A stretch of DNA of 17,574 bases from an uncultured Bacteroidales bacterium (GCA_937907165.1 CALCUH010000020.1:1-17574), one strand, 5' to 3'. Shown: positions 6,428 to 16,900, counted from the first letter of the stretch. The notes: a model not told the origin generated them from the sequence alone. A program made the numbers and translations.

Positions 6428-9400
6428 ATGCGTTTCACAAAGACGGAATTAGGCATGGCAAAGAAATTACTTTCACATATCATCCTCCTTATTTTCGTTA
6501 CCCTCCACTCAATAGATAGTCGAGGGGAGGCATTCGTTTTCAACCATTACACAAGCAAAGACGGACTTAGTTCCAACTATATACACGACATCACCCAAGA
6601 TACACACGGTTATATCTGGGTGGCGACAAGATACGGAGTTTGCCGCTTCGACGGAACCCATTTCAAGAACTATTTCATAGACCAATATCCGTCACTACTA
6701 CGAAATGAAGTCTACCACGCCCACGCATTAGACAACGACACAATCGCCTTCGCAAGCTCCAAAGGGATGTTCGTCGTCTATGACGAAGAGAGGGACCTAT
6801 TTATCGACAAGGCGCCAACGCTTCCCAACGGGAAATTTTACGAAGATGTCACCGGACTATGTTCCACCCAAGAAGGGAATTGGTACCTATCCTCCTCCGG
6901 CGGAGTATACCCGCTCACGAAGGGAGACACCTCCATCGCCTGCCTAGACTCATTAAAAGGCATGCACATCCTAGAATTCACGGAAGACGCCTTCGGACGC
7001 TTTTGGGCGGGCACCTACCAAGGCGTGAAAATATATGACAAAAAGGGGAACGCATGGTCGGGAAGCCAAGGACTCAGCCACATCGAAGAGATGATCAACA
7101 ACATATTGGAACTGGACCGCAACACCCTACTCTTATGTTCCACATTAGGTTCCGTATGGGAAGTGAGACTAAACGAAGGAGGCGACCTGACCGACGTACG
7201 CCAACTAAAGACACCATTCAAAAACATCTCCGAAGTACATAAAAGTTCGCAAGGCAGATTATGGTTGGGCACAAGCGGAAGCGGACTATGGTTAGCCACA
7301 CCAAACAAAAACGGCTACGCCTACACACAAATAGCCCCGCAAAACAACGAGGAGAAAAATCTGATGAACAAAATAACAGCCCTGTTCGAAGACCGGAGCG
7401 GAACCATCTGGGTAGGGACACAAAACACGGGACTTTGGCGCATCAGCGAAATCTCCCAATGTTCAATGGTCCACTCGTCAGACATCGGTCTTCCCCCCAT
7501 GACCGGCACCTCCTTCGCGGAAACCGACGACGGGGATATCCTCTTCGGCACAGACGGGCACGGACTATATAAAATCGGAGAAGACCTAAGCCACATAACG
7601 CATTTCGGGCAATCCCAAGGACTGCCATGCGCCAACATTCTCTCCCTCACTCCCTACAAAAAAGAATGGATCGTTTCTTTTTGGGGAGGCATTCCGACCC
7701 GCTTCGACGGAGAAAAAAGATTCACTCCAACACCCTACGACGGTATCGAAAAAGCTTTTCAAACCACTAAATCAACATTGTGTGATAAAGAGGGAGGCAT
7801 TTGGGCTTGCATGGCCGGAGACGGCGTATACCACAAAGGACAAGGTAAGGATTGGAGGAGAGTGCAACTACTAAGCGACGACACAACCATGCGCCACTAC
7901 CCCGACATCTGGATTAACCATGCTTGCCAATCCCCCGACGGAACCATTTGGGTCATCACATCAAGGACGATATGGAAGATAGATAAAAACGGAGCCACTC
8001 CCCTATTCCAAGACATCGACAAAAAACTAGACCGAGACCCATTGGCTTTTCATCAAGGAGCCTGCGACAAAGAGAGTAACCTATTCGTCGCGGCATCCGA
8101 CGGAATCTACAGGTTCTCCAATGACGGCAACATCGAAAAAATGGACTTCCTTCCCAAAGGTTCTTACGTATCCATACTGAAAGACTCGTCAGAAAATCTG
8201 TGGGCAAGCGGTCAAAACGGCATCATCAAGTTTTCATACGCGACAAAATCCTTCGAGGAAATCATCGACGCCTCCCTTTCCCCCGACAAAGAATTCTTTA
8301 CCGAGCGAGCCTCTTTTATAGACTCGAAAGGATATCTCTGGGTTGGGACCCAAGAAGGATTCATTAGGATAAACACCTGCAAACGAGACGGAAAGGCGCC
8401 ATACATGGCATGGTCCGAACTCTTCGTGAACGGAGAACGAATCAACGTCGGGTCGGACATCCTACCCCAAAACCTATCGTCCACCACCCAACTGACCCTA
8501 AAACACAACGAGACAAACTTCCGCCTCACATTCGGCATAATGGAGCTCTACGAAGGAAACAAAACGGAAAGCGAATACAGGATAAAAGAACTGAACACCA
8601 ATTGGATATCCATCGGGAAAAGGCACGACATACAAATCTCCCACCTACCCTACGGTCAATACACAATAGAAGCGCGTCCCATCACAAACACTCAACAACC
8701 ATATCCAAGCCCACTCGTCCTGACAATCGTCGTCACCCCACCATGGTGGGCAACGTGGTGGTTCAGAAGTCTAATCGTTTTAGCCATCATTGGAATCGCC
8801 GCTCTGATCGTTTATATGAGGTTCAAACGAATGATAGAACAAAAACGCTTGTTGCAGGAGACCGTAAGACAACGCACCCAAGAATTGGACAACGCCAACC
8901 GCTCACTCATCGCACAAAAAGGCGAAATCGAAGCGAGGAACGAAGCCCTACTCCACTCGATGAGCGAAAAAGACCAGCTCATCTCCATTGTGGCGCATGA
9001 CCTAAAAAACCCCATGTTCGCCATAGTCGCCGCATTGGAAGGATTCCTGAAAAAGGAGAAACACGACGAGTCAGACAACCAAACCATCGACACAGTCTAC
9101 CACTCCGCCACCACGCTGCAAAACCAAATGATAAAACTATTGGATTGGGCGACCGATGGGCATAACACGATGGAATGCAGGGCCATCGACGTGGACCTGA
9201 GACATATGCTCAAGGAGGTCATCTCCCTTCTCCATGGAATGACGGACGGGAAAAAAATCTCCATATCGTGCAAAACGGAACTTCAACACCACGCGCACGT
9301 CGACCCAAGAATGATATCCACCGTACTACGCAACATAATCACCAACGCCATCAAATTCACCCCCCGAGGGAAGACAATCACAATCACTGCGGAGGAAAAG

Positions 9401-10456
9401 GAGGAACAAGCCATTGTATCTGTCATCGATTCAGGGACGGGCATGTCTGAGGAACAAATAAAAGGATTGCTCTCCGGCACATGCGCCGCCTCAACATCAG
9501 GCACCGACAACGAGCAAGGATATGGTTTGGGCTTTAGAATCATCCGTAACTTCATCGCCCAAAACCATGGAGAACTACAGATTAAGAGCGAAACAGGAGA
9601 AGGGACAACCATCAGCATACTCTTACCCGTTTCGGACATACCATTATCAAACACCACCTCCGCGAACATATCCGCGGAAAACGTCGGCATCAAAATCAAC
9701 AAAGACCTTCTTAGGGAGAAATCAATCCTAGTGATAGACGACGACCCGCTCATCCTCCTTCACATCAAATCCATTCTAGAACCCGTGGTGGAAGTATTCT
9801 GCGCGCATGATGGAGAGGAAGGCATTCAAACCGCCCAAGCGCAAGTGCCCGACCTAATCGTAAGCGACATTGAAATGCCGCAGATGAACGGTATCGAGAT
9901 GAGCAAGAAACTGAAGGAGAACCCGATCACGTCCAACATTCCGCTTCTTTTCCTTTCCGCCAATAACGAAACGGGGCAACGACTCTCAGGACTGTCCGCC
10001 GGAGCCATCGACTACATCACCAAACCTTTCGAGGAGAACGAGCTACTCGTCAAAATCTGCAACATTATCACCCACTTGCAAAAACAACAGGTGCAAGCGC
10101 TTGTAAGCTCCTACCATGACGAGACACCGTCCACTTCTGTCAATCCGCTACTGGAACAACTATTGGAAGTGGTAAAAGCGAATTACGAAGATTCTTCCTT
10201 CTCTTTCGACGACATCGCAAAAGCCCTCAATATGAGCAAATCCACCCTAACCAGAAGGCTCAAGACGCTCACCGACAAATCTCCTGTGGAAATACTCTCC
10301 GAGTACCGTCTCAACAAGGCACGCACGTTATTGGACGACAACCAATACTCCGTCAGCGAAGTCGCCTACAAAGTGGGCTTCAACGACCCGCTCTACTTCG
10401 GTAAGAAATTCAAGGAGACGTTCGGATTCCCTCCATCCGCAAGGAAAAAAGCTTAA
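6428..10456 (+). CDS. Hybrid two-component system regulator (HTCS)
   Basis: A 1342-residue one-protein signalling system of the kind that controls polysaccharide use in Bacteroidales. In order: signal peptide (about 1-34); ten or more recognisable 'reg_prop' propeller blades (GYIWVATRYG, GTIWVGTQNTG, GYLWVGTQEG and others) to about 690, as expected of two 7-bladed propellers; a Y_Y_Y domain (about 700-765); one membrane helix (about 778-800); coiled coil and HisKA with H857 in IVAHDLKNP; HATPase with N973, the DSGTG loop and the GYGLGF lid; receiver domain (about 1098-1215) with D1104-D1106, phospho-acceptor D1147 and K1199; AraC-type HTH (about 1239-1342). All catalytic residues seem intact. 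The periplasmic part would sense an oligosaccharide, probably pectic given the genes downstream. An in-frame ATG at 6455 gives a shorter signal peptide and is an equally good start. Confidence 0.96.
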   Translation: MRFTKTELGMAKKLLSHIILLIFVTLHSIDSRGEAFVFNHYTSKDGLSSNYIHDITQDTHGYIWVATRYGVCRFDGTHFKNYFIDQYPSLLRNEVYHAHALDNDTIAFASSKGMFVVYDEERDLFIDKAPTLPNGKFYEDVTGLCSTQEGNWYLSSSGGVYPLTKGDTSIACLDSLKGMHILEFTEDAFGRFWAGTYQGVKIYDKKGNAWSGSQGLSHIEEMINNILELDRNTLLLCSTLGSVWEVRLNEGGDLTDVRQLKTPFKNISEVHKSSQGRLWLGTSGSGLWLATPNKNGYAYTQIAPQNNEEKNLMNKITALFEDRSGTIWVGTQNTGLWRISEISQCSMVHSSDIGLPPMTGTSFAETDDGDILFGTDGHGLYKIGEDLSHITHFGQSQGLPCANILSLTPYKKEWIVSFWGGIPTRFDGEKRFTPTPYDGIEKAFQTTKSTLCDKEGGIWACMAGDGVYHKGQGKDWRRVQLLSDDTTMRHYPDIWINHACQSPDGTIWVITSRTIWKIDKNGATPLFQDIDKKLDRDPLAFHQGACDKESNLFVAASDGIYRFSNDGNIEKMDFLPKGSYVSILKDSSENLWASGQNGIIKFSYATKSFEEIIDASLSPDKEFFTERASFIDSKGYLWVGTQEGFIRINTCKRDGKAPYMAWSELFVNGERINVGSDILPQNLSSTTQLTLKHNETNFRLTFGIMELYEGNKTESEYRIKELNTNWISIGKRHDIQISHLPYGQYTIEARPITNTQQPYPSPLVLTIVVTPPWWATWWFRSLIVLAIIGIAALIVYMRFKRMIEQKRLLQETVRQRTQELDNANRSLIAQKGEIEARNEALLHSMSEKDQLISIVAHDLKNPMFAIVAALEGFLKKEKHDESDNQTIDTVYHSATTLQNQMIKLLDWATDGHNTMECRAIDVDLRHMLKEVISLLHGMTDGKKISISCKTELQHHAHVDPRMISTVLRNIITNAIKFTPRGKTITITAEEKEEQAIVSVIDSGTGMSEEQIKGLLSGTCAASTSGTDNEQGYGLGFRIIRNFIAQNHGELQIKSETGEGTTISILLPVSDIPLSNTTSANISAENVGIKINKDLLREKSILVIDDDPLILLHIKSILEPVVEVFCAHDGEEGIQTAQAQVPDLIVSDIEMPQMNGIEMSKKLKENPITSNIPLLFLSANNETGQRLSGLSAGAIDYITKPFEENELLVKICNIITHLQKQQVQALVSSYHDETPSTSVNPLLEQLLEVVKANYEDSSFSFDDIAKALNMSKSTLTRRLKTLTDKSPVEILSEYRLNKARTLLDDNQYSVSEVAYKVGFNDPLYFGKKFKETFGFPPSARKKA

Positions 10457-10584
10457 AGAGGGAAAAAGCTATCCTCAAACGACGAATTAACTGAGTAAAA
10501 AATCACTCGACGCTCCTGCATCGGGCAAATACCGTTTGTGCATATCTACTTGCTATTCAATATATTACACATTCCATTCGTTCC

Positions 10585-10624
10585 GTGAAGTGATTTTCGA
10601 TATCTGTGAAGTGATATTCCATAT
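10585..10624 (+). promoter_or_regulatory. Direct repeat of 21-bp period, probable operator for the HTCS AraC domain
   Basis: GTGAAGTGATTTTCGATAT (10585-10603) recurs as GTGAAGTGATATTCCATAT (10606-10624), 17 of 19 identical. The 21-bp period equals two helical turns, the usual geometry for the two halves of an AraC-family site. It lies in the 293-bp gap between the regulator gene and the lyase gene, about 20 bases upstream of a possible -7 box. This suggests direct activation of the lyase gene; binding itself is inference. The rest of the gap (10457-10749) holds no gene that I can see. Confidence 0.6.
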
Positions 10625-10643
10625 AAACCATTTTATCCCGCAC

Positions 10644-10651
10644 TACCTTAG
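10644..10651 (+). promoter_or_regulatory. Possible -7 box of the PL11 lyase gene
   Basis: TACCTTAG matches TAnnTTTG at all but one fixed position. Its distance from the direct repeat at 10585-10624 suits an activator-dependent promoter. The leader would be about 90 bases, AT-rich near the start codon. Confidence 0.35.
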
Positions 10652-10749
10652 CAACCGAAAAACAGACGGAGCAGGCTATCCTCCAAGAAAGGATAAAACC
10701 TGAAATGATGAATAGGGGAAGATTTTATTAAAAACTAAATGTAAGCATT

Positions 10750-13700
10750 ATGAAAACACAGTACACAAAAATCGGGAGTTTCGCATTGCTATTACTTATG
10801 CTAATAAGCGCAATGCAGTTATCGGCAGCATCGAAGCAGATGGAATATCTGAACAGAGGTGTAGTGGCCGTTAAAGTAAATAACGGAGTATACGTCAGCT
10901 GGCGTTATCTTGGGACGGACGATCCGTCCATCGGATTCAACATCTACCGCGACGGAGCGAAAGTGAACGACCAACCCATCACAACGAAAACAAACTACAT
11001 AGACACAAAAGGTACTACCAATTCCAAGTATGTAATCAAATCCGTAATAAACGGGAAAGAGACGGAAGCGTCAGAAGCCGTCACACCATGGGGGCAACAA
11101 TACAAAACCTTAAAACTTAAACGTCCCGGCACAAATTATGATGGGAATGATATGAGTGTCGGTGATGTTGATGGAGATGGAGAATATGAGCTTTTCATGA
11201 AGTGGTATCCAAAAAATGCAAAGGATAATTCACAAGATGGGAAAACTGACAATTGTATCATAGACTGTTATAAATTAGATGGAACATTCCTTTGGAGAAT
11301 TGACTTAGGTGTAAATATCCGTTCCGGTGCTCATTACACACAATACCAAGTATATGACTACGACGGTGACGGAAAATGTGAAATGGTCTGTAAAACTGCT
11401 CCTGGCACTAAAGATGGCAAAGGCAAATATGTGATTTTAGGAAATGACGACCCTAAAAAAGATTATAGAAATGGTAGTGGTTATGTTTTAAGTGGTCCTG
11501 AATATTTAACTATTTTCGACGGACAAACAGGTGCTGAAATTCACACCATCAAATATAAGCCAGAGCGCGGAAACGTAGGTGGATGGGGCGATAGTTATGG
11601 TAACCGTGTAGATCGTTTCTTAGCATGTACTGCCTATCTTGATGGTGTTCACCCAAGCGTGGTTATGTGTCGTGGTTATTACACTCGTTCCACACTTGCC
11701 GCCTACGACTTCAAAAATGGCAAATTAGTAGAACGTTGGTTCCACGACTCTCCAAACAAAGGTCAAGGTGCTTACGGAGAAGGATTCCATAACGTATCTG
11801 TAGCAGACGTGGACGGTGACGGAAAGGATGAAATCATATATGGTTCAGCTTGTATAGATGATAATGGCAAGTTGATTTACCGCAAAGGATTCGCTCATGG
11901 CGATGCTATGCACGTGTCGGATATGGATCCGGACAATGCTGGATTGGAAGGCTGGTTCGTACACGAAAGCGGAAGTGCGGCATACGGTTATGAACTTCGT
12001 GACCTAAAAACAGGGAAAGTACTTTGGGGAAAGAAAACCGGCACTGATAACGGACGTGGCTTGGCAGCTGACATTGATGCTAAACATAAAGGATTCGAGT
12101 GTTGGAGTTCCGCACCAGGTGTATTCGATTGCAAGGGAAAACAGATTTCTTCTAACAAACCTAGCGTCAACTTCCGTGTATATTGGGACGGTGACTTACA
12201 AGACGAGTTGCTTGACGGAAACAAAATCGACAAATGGAATGGCAATGGCACATCAAGAATGATTACCTTAAAAGGAAATGCTTGTAATGGTTCTAAAAAC
12301 ACTCCTTGTCTAAGTGCAGATATATTAGGAGACTGGAGAGAGGAAGTAATATTACACGAAGGAGAAAACATCTATATCTATACAACAACAATCGAGACAA
12401 AATACAGATTGTTTACTCTAATGCACGACGCAGTTTATCGTTGTGGTATCGCTTGGCAAAACACGGCTTACAACCAACCTCCTCACTTAGGCTTCTACAT
12501 CGGTGACGGCGTCGACAAAATCAAGCAACCGGACATCTACACGCCAGGACACAGCGCACCGGTCGTCGCCCCTACACAAGCGACTCTCGAAACATCCGGG
12601 GCTCTCTCTCAGGAATTGTTCGCCGGCGAAGAACTCGCTCCTATCAGTTTCTCTTTCGGCGGAGCGGCTACCGACTTGGAAGTAGAAGGTCTGCCTAATG
12701 GACTCACAGCAAAGAAGGACGGAAGCACAACGACTATCTCAACCATGACAGAGAGCGGATCTTTCACCATAAAAACGAAAGGCGGAGAAAACACGATCAG
12801 CAAGACCGTGAACATCACGATAGTTCCTTCCGGCAAAAAGAACATCGCATACATCTGCGACCCATCAAACGATAATTTTAAAAACGACAAGATACTCTCC
12901 ATGATGAAAGACGACAAGAATTTCTACGTGAGAACGTTTGAATCGTCCAACAATGGTTACGACTACTCTAAGTTCGATTTAGTCGTCATCAGCGAGACGA
13001 CCCCTTCCACAGCCGCCATCATGAATGAACTGAAAGGAATCAAAAAGCCAATCCTCGACATGAAAGTGCAAGGATACAAAACTGCGGAAGGCGCATGGAA
13101 CTGGACGAAAGAAGGATTCGGAGACAACACGGACGCAACCAATATCGTCATCAACGATACCCAAAAGAATCATGCGATATTCCAAGGCGTGGAATTCACC
13201 AATGGAAACGAAATACAGATGTTTAACGAAGTGAACGCCAAAGCGCTCACATACATGAACCCAGAATCGTTCGACTATGTGACGGGCGAAATCAAAACCA
13301 TCGCTTCCATCAAAGGGGAAGAGCAAGTTAACATCTTCGAAATCGAGCAAGGAACATCTATCGCCGGAAGCAAAATAGAGGAGAAATTCATCCAAATAGG
13401 TATGAACAGCAGCTCATTCTCTAACATAACCGACGACGGGCTGAAAGTAGTGAAGAACGCTTGTCTCTACTTAATGAACAGCCTTCCATCGGAAGAGACC
13501 TATGCGGAAATCATCAATGCGGACATCGAGACCAGCATTTACCCTAATCCGGTAAAGGAGACGCTGAACATCCGAATCGTTTCCGATAAAGAAGGAAGTG
13601 CGGTCATCACCCTAATAGGCTTGGACGGATCGATCATCGACCATCAACAAGTCACGCTTCATGCAGGAGTCAACACGCTTTCTAAGGATATGACGCAACT

Positions 13701-13779
13701 GCCTAAAAGAGACTCTTATATTCTACAAATACAATGCTCACACGGAACAATACTAGTAAAAACTATCTTGTTTAACTAA
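10750..13779 (+). CDS. PL11 rhamnogalacturonan (RG-I) lyase with ThuA-like accessory domain and T9SS tail
   Basis: This 1009-residue protein is much longer than a simple PL11 enzyme (about 600). It cleaves the rhamnose-galacturonic acid backbone of RG-I by beta-elimination. Signal peptide about 1-27. The N-terminal beta-sandwich (about 28-115: RGVVAVKV…GVYVSWRYLGTD…FNIYRDG) is typical of the YesW/RGL11 family. The propeller (about 118-597) has three Ca-binding DxDGDG loops near residues 139, 203 and 353, and conserved stretches such as RSGAHYTQYQVYDYDGDG and GWGDSYGNRVDRF. An Ig-like domain follows (about 606-696), then a ~215-residue ThuA-like domain (about 697-910) that recurs in the next gene, then a clear T9SS sorting domain (about 925-1009, starting SIYPNP). 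The protein is probably on the cell surface. Codon use changes at about 11110 and again at about 12530 (see findings). It probably forms the target unit of the HTCS upstream. Confidence 0.95.
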   Translation: MKTQYTKIGSFALLLLMLISAMQLSAASKQMEYLNRGVVAVKVNNGVYVSWRYLGTDDPSIGFNIYRDGAKVNDQPITTKTNYIDTKGTTNSKYVIKSVINGKETEASEAVTPWGQQYKTLKLKRPGTNYDGNDMSVGDVDGDGEYELFMKWYPKNAKDNSQDGKTDNCIIDCYKLDGTFLWRIDLGVNIRSGAHYTQYQVYDYDGDGKCEMVCKTAPGTKDGKGKYVILGNDDPKKDYRNGSGYVLSGPEYLTIFDGQTGAEIHTIKYKPERGNVGGWGDSYGNRVDRFLACTAYLDGVHPSVVMCRGYYTRSTLAAYDFKNGKLVERWFHDSPNKGQGAYGEGFHNVSVADVDGDGKDEIIYGSACIDDNGKLIYRKGFAHGDAMHVSDMDPDNAGLEGWFVHESGSAAYGYELRDLKTGKVLWGKKTGTDNGRGLAADIDAKHKGFECWSSAPGVFDCKGKQISSNKPSVNFRVYWDGDLQDELLDGNKIDKWNGNGTSRMITLKGNACNGSKNTPCLSADILGDWREEVILHEGENIYIYTTTIETKYRLFTLMHDAVYRCGIAWQNTAYNQPPHLGFYIGDGVDKIKQPDIYTPGHSAPVVAPTQATLETSGALSQELFAGEELAPISFSFGGAATDLEVEGLPNGLTAKKDGSTTTISTMTESGSFTIKTKGGENTISKTVNITIVPSGKKNIAYICDPSNDNFKNDKILSMMKDDKNFYVRTFESSNNGYDYSKFDLVVISETTPSTAAIMNELKGIKKPILDMKVQGYKTAEGAWNWTKEGFGDNTDATNIVINDTQKNHAIFQGVEFTNGNEIQMFNEVNAKALTYMNPESFDYVTGEIKTIASIKGEEQVNIFEIEQGTSIAGSKIEEKFIQIGMNSSSFSNITDDGLKVVKNACLYLMNSLPSEETYAEIINADIETSIYPNPVKETLNIRIVSDKEGSAVITLIGLDGSIIDHQQVTLHAGVNTLSKDMTQLPKRDSYILQIQCSHGTILVKTILFN

Positions 13780-13785
13780 AGCACC

Positions 13786-13823
13786 CACATCCCGACACGA
13801 AAGTGTGTCGGGATGTGTTTTTT
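13786..13823 (+). terminator. Rho-independent terminator after the lyase gene
   Basis: A 13-bp perfect stem (CACATCCCGACAC, 13786-13798, with its complement at 13805-13817), loop GAAAGT, then six T. It begins 7 bases after the lyase stop codon. The esterase gene therefore either has its own promoter or depends on read-through. Confidence 0.92.
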
Positions 13824-13833
13824 CCCTAACGTA

Positions 13834-13855
13834 TATGCGAATCATCCTTCGCATA
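13834..13855. promoter_or_regulatory. Inverted repeat upstream of the double esterase gene
   Basis: TATGCGAA and TTCGCATA form a perfect 8-bp inverted repeat around a 6-base centre, between the lyase terminator and the esterase start. It could be a regulator-binding palindrome or a leader hairpin. No full TAnnTTTG box is visible in the 82-base gap. Confidence 0.4.
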
Positions 13856-13905
13856 ATAGAAAATCATACACTTTTTTCAACCAATATATCACCCTCAAAA
13901 GCCTT

Positions 13906-16900
13906 ATGAAAAGAATATTTTTACTTTTATTATCAACCCTCCTTCTATTTTTCCCTTCCTGGGGACAATTAAGAGTGTTCACCATCGGCGACTCTACCGT
14001 GCAAGACTATAACGACGGTTACGCACCTAGAAAAGGTTGGGGACAAATGCTTCCTTTCTTTTTCGATAAAACCCAAGCGGTCGTCTATAACAAAGCCGTA
14101 GGAGGAACCAGCTCCATGAGTTTTTACAACAACCATTGGGGAGCCATAAAAAAACAACTGGGGAAAGGGGACTATGTATTTATCCAGTTCGGCATCAACG
14201 ACCGCAACAGCAAAGACCCTAAACGTTATTCTCCTAAGGGAACTTTTGAAAAATACATCAGGAACTTCGTAAAAGAGACACAGGCAAAAGGCGCCGTCCC
14301 AGTACTGGTCTCAACGGTTCGCCGTTGTGCTTGGGAAAACGGGAAGCCATACGACTCTTACCACGAACATCCACAGCTTATGCGTGACGTGGCGAAAGAG
14401 ATGTCCGTTCCACTCATCGACCTCGACAAATTCTGCTACGACCTTTTCACGCAACAAGGTCAATTATACGCAGAACGCTTTTGTACCATGCACCTTGTCG
14501 CCGGCGAATACGCAAACTACAAAAATGGCAACACCGACCAAGTACACTACCAAGAAATCGGTGCCACAGAAAACGCCCGTTTCGTGGTGGAAAGCATAGA
14601 GAAAAGCAACAATGCAGACCTCAAAAAATTAGCGGCATGCACGCTTCCCCGCCACAAAGTGACCATCAAGATCAATGACCCTTCCAAATCTCAAGCCATC
14701 AGCCGCACAGCAGAATTCCCGGAAGGGATTAATATCACCTTAAAAACCATTCCGCAAAAAAACGCTAAATTTTTAAGATGGGAAGATGGTTCCCAAAAGA
14801 CAATTTCGACTAAATCGCTTTACGTCTTGAAAATGGGTGCTAGCGATGTCACTTACAAAGCCGTTTACGAATCAACCATAAAAGAAGAGGAGGAAACAGC
14901 AACCCCTGCAACAGAAGGGCCTTCCATCAAAATAGACAACAGCAAAAAGGAATTGGTGGCTTCCGAAGCGAAATCGTATCAATGGTACTTCAATAATGCT
15001 GCCATTAATGGAGCCACCTCACCTACCCTTTCTGTCGCAAACAATGGCACATATTCCGTTGAAATGACTTTAACCGACGGGGGAAAAGTAAAATTGGACA
15101 TCTGTGTGACAATCGGTAAAGATGGAACCATTCGCCGTATTTATTTAATTGGAGACTCGACCGTTTGCGACTATAAAGAGAACCAATTCCCTATGACAGG
15201 TTGGGGGCAAGTCCTCAAATATTTTTTCAATGGAGATATAAAAATAAACAATCATGCTATCGGAGGACGAAGCTCCCGTAGTTTTAGAGAACAGGGCCAC
15301 TGGAAGGCAGTCTTAAACGAATTACAACCTGGCGACTTCGTGTTTATACAATTCGGCCATAACGATCGTGACAACAAGAAAACGGAACGATACACTCCTG
15401 TCGATAAATACAAATTATATATTGACTCGTTCGTAGTTGAAACACGTGCCAAAGGCGCTATCCCCGTATTAGTTTCTCCTATGGTGATGAACGCATGGAA
15501 CAATTCCGGAATGCGTAATGTCTTTACCGAATCAGGGAATAATTACCAAGGAGCCATGGCAGAGGTGGCCAAATCCCGCAATTGCGCATTCGTTAATTTA
15601 GGAGAAAAATCCCATGCGTTTTTGGGGAAGACATCTTCCGATTATTGTTCCAGATTCTTTTACAACACCTACATAAAAGGCGAATACGCCAACTATCCTA
15701 ACGGGCAAACAGACGGAACACATTTCCAAGAAATGGGGGCTTTAATACTTTGTAGAATAATCACCGAAGAGTTGAAGGCTAACAATGATCCTTTTATTCA
15801 ATCTTTAGTGCACTACATGAAGCCACTATACGAGGTAACGGTTAAAGCGAATATCAACAACCCGGGCAGCATCACATTATCGGGAGCCTTCCCTGAAGGA
15901 GCGCCCGTGACGATGAAAGTGTTGCCTGCCAACGGGAAGAAATTCCAGAACTGGAATCAAGACGGGAAAAATGTCTCCGATAAGACAATCTTCCGATTTA
16001 CGATGGGCAACAAAAGCACCATATTAACCGCCATGTTTGAAGGCGGATCAGACGTCATCCCTGAGATAGCGCCCCTACCAACCGAAATTCCATCCGATAA
16101 ACTCAAAATCGCTTATGTTACCGACCCTACGAACGAGAATTATCCTAACGATAAAATAGAAAATCATTTAAAAGAGGACGAAAACTTATTTGTTTGGGAA
16201 ACGGACGCCAAATATCGCGAGATTGATTTATCCATGTTCGACGTAGTCGTCATTAGCGAAAACACGCCTTCCACAGCAACGATCATGAATGATTTGAAAT
16301 CTATTTCCAAGCCTACTTTAACCTTAAAAGTCCATGGCTACAAAAACGCCACGGGCGCTTGGAATTGGGCAAAAGAGGGCTTCGGCGACAACACGACCGC
16401 CACCTCCATCGTTGTGGAGGAGACGCAAAAGGACCACCCTATTTTCAAAGGAGTGACCTATACGGAAAGAAACGAGATCGAAATGGTATCCGAAGTGAAC
16501 ACGAAAGCGCTTACTTTCATGAACCCCGAATCATTCACCAATGTCCAAGGGAGCATCAATAGCATTGCTACAATAAAGGATGATGAGAATGTCTCCATTC
16601 TCGAAATAAGCGAAGGAAGTTCCATCAATGGAGATAAGATCAACAAAAAACTACTCCAAATCGGTCTTAACAGTAGTTCTTATGGCAATTTGACGGATAA
16701 TGCACTAACGATCATAAAAAACGCGTGTTATTATCTTGCCGAAAAGGAATCTTTCTCTACTGATATAAATGTTGTCAATTCAGACAATTGGGAGCTATTC
16801 CCTACGCTCGTCACGGAGAACCATTTCCACGTCACAGGCATTGAAGCAGGTACGCCAATACAAATAATGAACACCAAAGGTCAAATCATACAGAATGACG

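Noticed and set aside
8410..9000. A 196-codon + strand frame inside the regulator gene
   Set aside because: It overlaps well-defined Y_Y_Y, membrane and HisKA regions in the other frame and is Arg/Thr/His-rich, typical of a shadow.
13813..13905. Extended N-terminus (31 residues) of the esterase from an ATG at 13813
   Set aside because: That ATG lies inside the stem of the lyase terminator, and the extension would bury the signal peptide that starts at 13906.
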